Source: Paramecium octaurelia (taxonomy: Eukaryota; Ciliophora; Oligohymenophorea; Peniculida; Parameciidae). Taken from it: DNA of 64,000 nucleotides. The DNA is taken from the NCBI GenBank assembly GCA_905182995.1, contig CAJJDP010000096.1, positions 248,001 through 312,000 on the forward strand, written 5' to 3'. The notes beneath the pieces are model-generated. The model made no database searches, was not told where the DNA came from, and saw only the letters and a list, made by a program, of their open reading frames with translations. The position numbers and the translations under genes are program-made. Below, in pieces: positions 62,040-64,000 of the stretch. Within the stretch, counting starts at the first letter, position 1; every line of letters begins with the position of its first letter.

Positions 62040-62150
62040 TATAAAATATAAAATAATAATTTAATATGTATTAATCAACATAAACATGTTATTAAAAATA
62101 AAATTATTTTACATAGTTGACGTTGATTCTAACACAAAATATAAATCAAA

Positions 62151-63615
62151 TCATTTCTTATTCCCTTTATTTATTTACAATGATTTCACGCTTTAAACAA
62201 GGTTAATATCTTCTCCAACCTCAAATTCTTCTATTTTTTAGTTAAAATTGTCTTCAAAAAATGAGAAGAAACTATGTTTTGAAATTTTGGATCGATAAGC
62301 TGGCATAAATATCTTGGATGCCAAATATTCCTTACAAGATTTCCTTTTCTATGGGTTCTTTTGGAGCATTGATTTCATGATTTCTACGATGTTCTTGTCT
62401 TAATTTGTACTTGGAATTTAATATTTTCCAGCAATATTATTTTATAATATTTTCTTTTAATCTTTTCCGAATGGGTTTTCATTAAAAAGCCTAAAATTAG
62501 AATTGTTCATACATATAGTATAATAGGACTCCCAATTGGTATATGTTGGCCTAACTGGAGACATGAGAATTCATTTGATATTGCTCTGGAGGAACAAATC
62601 CAATAGAATTGCCTTTTCTAAAATACAAATTGAAAATTACATTTGAGATCGATTTTAGGTTTCAAAGATTGAGTGTGAGAAATTACAAAGATAGATAGAG
62701 TTGAACTCCTGAGAGTAACATATATTTTCCAAGGTAATTCCATTATGAATGATATTTAGCTCTTCGAAGATGTTCAAAACTAAATTTTTGCATAGAAATA
62801 CATACCTAAAAGTAGTTATTCCAAGATTTCAATAATAAAGGAGACTGGTGGATTCTTGTATTTTTTCAATATTTGTCTGAGTGAGATTTAGGGGGAACTT
62901 TAATAAATAATTGAATAGCATTCTCCATCGAATGTGAGCTAGTCTATTTTCATTAAATATGGACATCGTTGGATATTTAATAATTAGATTATACGTATTT
63001 CTTCAGGCACACCATCACATCCAAAATCTGTGATACTTGAATTAGATATTTATTATGAATCTAATTAATTTATTCTTTTTTCAATATATTTTTTACCATT
63101 ATGTCTATTTATTATTGTCGATATCTAGAAATAATACTTATTGATACTTAATGTGTAGACATTTACTCATTTATTGAGTCTAAAGTATAAATGTCGTTCC
63201 TTTTGAAAATAAATTTTCCTGCAGAAAATTCTTGCATAGAGTCTAACTAAATTGGGGTTCCAAAAAGTTTGTACAACTATCCATGAAAATGGATTATGAA
63301 ATACAAATTGTCATCACCTTATTTGTTTATGTAAGGACTCCAATCAAATAATACTCCATCATCCTAGAAGTCAATGTTTAATATCAATGAATTATCAGAA
63401 GTGTTCTAAATAAATGTAATACTTACAATCATTTTCAAACCATTCACCTAAGGAATCAATTGGACAGCTTATTTGTTCCCTTTCTAAAACTTTAGCCCTT
63501 CAATTAGAAATAAATCGTTTTGATTCATCAGATCTGTGTAGTAGAAGATTTAGTTATTTTATAAAATAAATATTAAAATCTTCCCTTTTACTATAGAGGA
63601 TTTATATTCAATCAT
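62151..63615 (-). CDS. Kinase-fold protein, apparent pseudokinase, about 449 residues
   Basis: An N-terminal domain of about 120 residues of beta-rich sequence (NLYFIIHFHGQLYKLFGTP) precedes a kinase-like fold. The lobe order is kept: KKYIEKRINQL near the expected ATP-lysine, IIHNGITLENICY where HRDLKxxN should be, LCNFSHSIF where DFG should be, then GFVPPEQYQM in the APE position and IYQLGVLLYYM. The catalytic Asp and the DFG Asp are both missing, so no normal phosphotransfer is expected. Introns: 63406-63426 (21 nt, possibly coding), 63125-63147, 62780-62805, 62618-62640 and 62491-62512; the spliced length is a multiple of three. Likely a scaffold or regulator. Confidence 0.75.
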
Positions 63616-64000
63616 TCAATTTCAATCTGAGTCGGATGGATAGAAAATGAAAAATAAATATTTATTAATCTTTCAAACACAAGTATTTACCAAATTTTAA
63701 CCCTTAAGTTTAAGATAGCGAATAAAAAATTAATTAAATTCAGTGATTTTGCTCCCCTCCTTATACAAAAATAATAATTAAACCTTACAAATTTATTACA
63801 TATCACTATTTAATTTTTATTATAGTTAGACATTAAAAATATAATTATCATTTTTCTTTACTAAAAAGTCATAAGTACAACATCGAATATATTGAATTTT
63901 ATTAATTCAATATCATTCTAATACAAATAAAAAACTATAGTACTTTTCTAATCCTCCAATATATTTAAATTTCTAATTTTTAATAATTCAAGCAAATTCA
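63616..64000. other. AT-rich non-coding end of window
   Basis: About 385 AT-rich bases upstream of the pseudokinase start codon. No gene, RNA or telomeric repeat was seen; the promoter of the pseudokinase gene should lie here. Confidence 0.5.

Overview
This window looks like a macronuclear chromosome segment of a ciliate, most likely Paramecium. Long reading frames only appear if TAA and TAG are read as glutamine and TGA is the sole stop. Almost every gene is cut by very short introns, mostly 19-34 nt, running GTA...TAG. The DNA is AT-rich and the genes are packed on both strands with very short spacers. Splicing these mini-introns restores one TGA-terminated frame in nearly every gene, and for most genes the spliced length is an exact multiple of three. 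No transposons, CRISPR arrays, rRNA genes or telomere repeats were seen.

Layout. 1-5.4 kb holds four hypothetical or coiled-coil genes with long empty stretches, then a tRNA-Ala(AGC). 5.66-14.18 kb is one minus-strand gene for a secreted cysteine-rich protein of about 2,796 residues that resembles a ciliate surface antigen but has no visible GPI tail. 14.4-19.6 kb has a cysteine-pair zinc-finger protein, an MFS transporter and a Tra2-like SR splicing factor. 19.8-26.7 kb has a seven-pass membrane protein, an M24 aminopeptidase/prolidase, a four-pass membrane protein and a P5B ATPase; the last two are divergent with start codons 10 bp apart. 26.8-38.4 kb is a housekeeping block: a NOT2/3/5 subunit, ribosomal protein eL8, a TPR protein, an FCP1/SCP-type phosphatase, a coiled-coil protein, an EamA transporter, the tRNA thiolase CTU1, LSM14 and a PITSLRE/PISSLRE-type CDK.

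38.4-51.2 kb has a Dickkopf-like secreted protein, an R2R3-Myb, a uracil phosphoribosyltransferase, a Rab GTPase and several unknown proteins, one with a polyglutamine tract written almost entirely in TAA/TAG. 51.9-60.4 kb has low-complexity and probably cilium-related proteins (CFAP97-like, MORN). The window ends with two tandem kinase-fold genes, the second apparently a pseudokinase.

The genes are not an operon. Functional themes that recur are mRNA handling (Tra2-like, NOT, LSM14, CDK, CTD-phosphatase-like), translation (eL8, CTU1, tRNA-Ala), membrane transport (MFS, P5B, EamA) and possibly cilia. Intron positions were found by restoring frame and protein-family similarity by eye; they have not been checked against RNA data.
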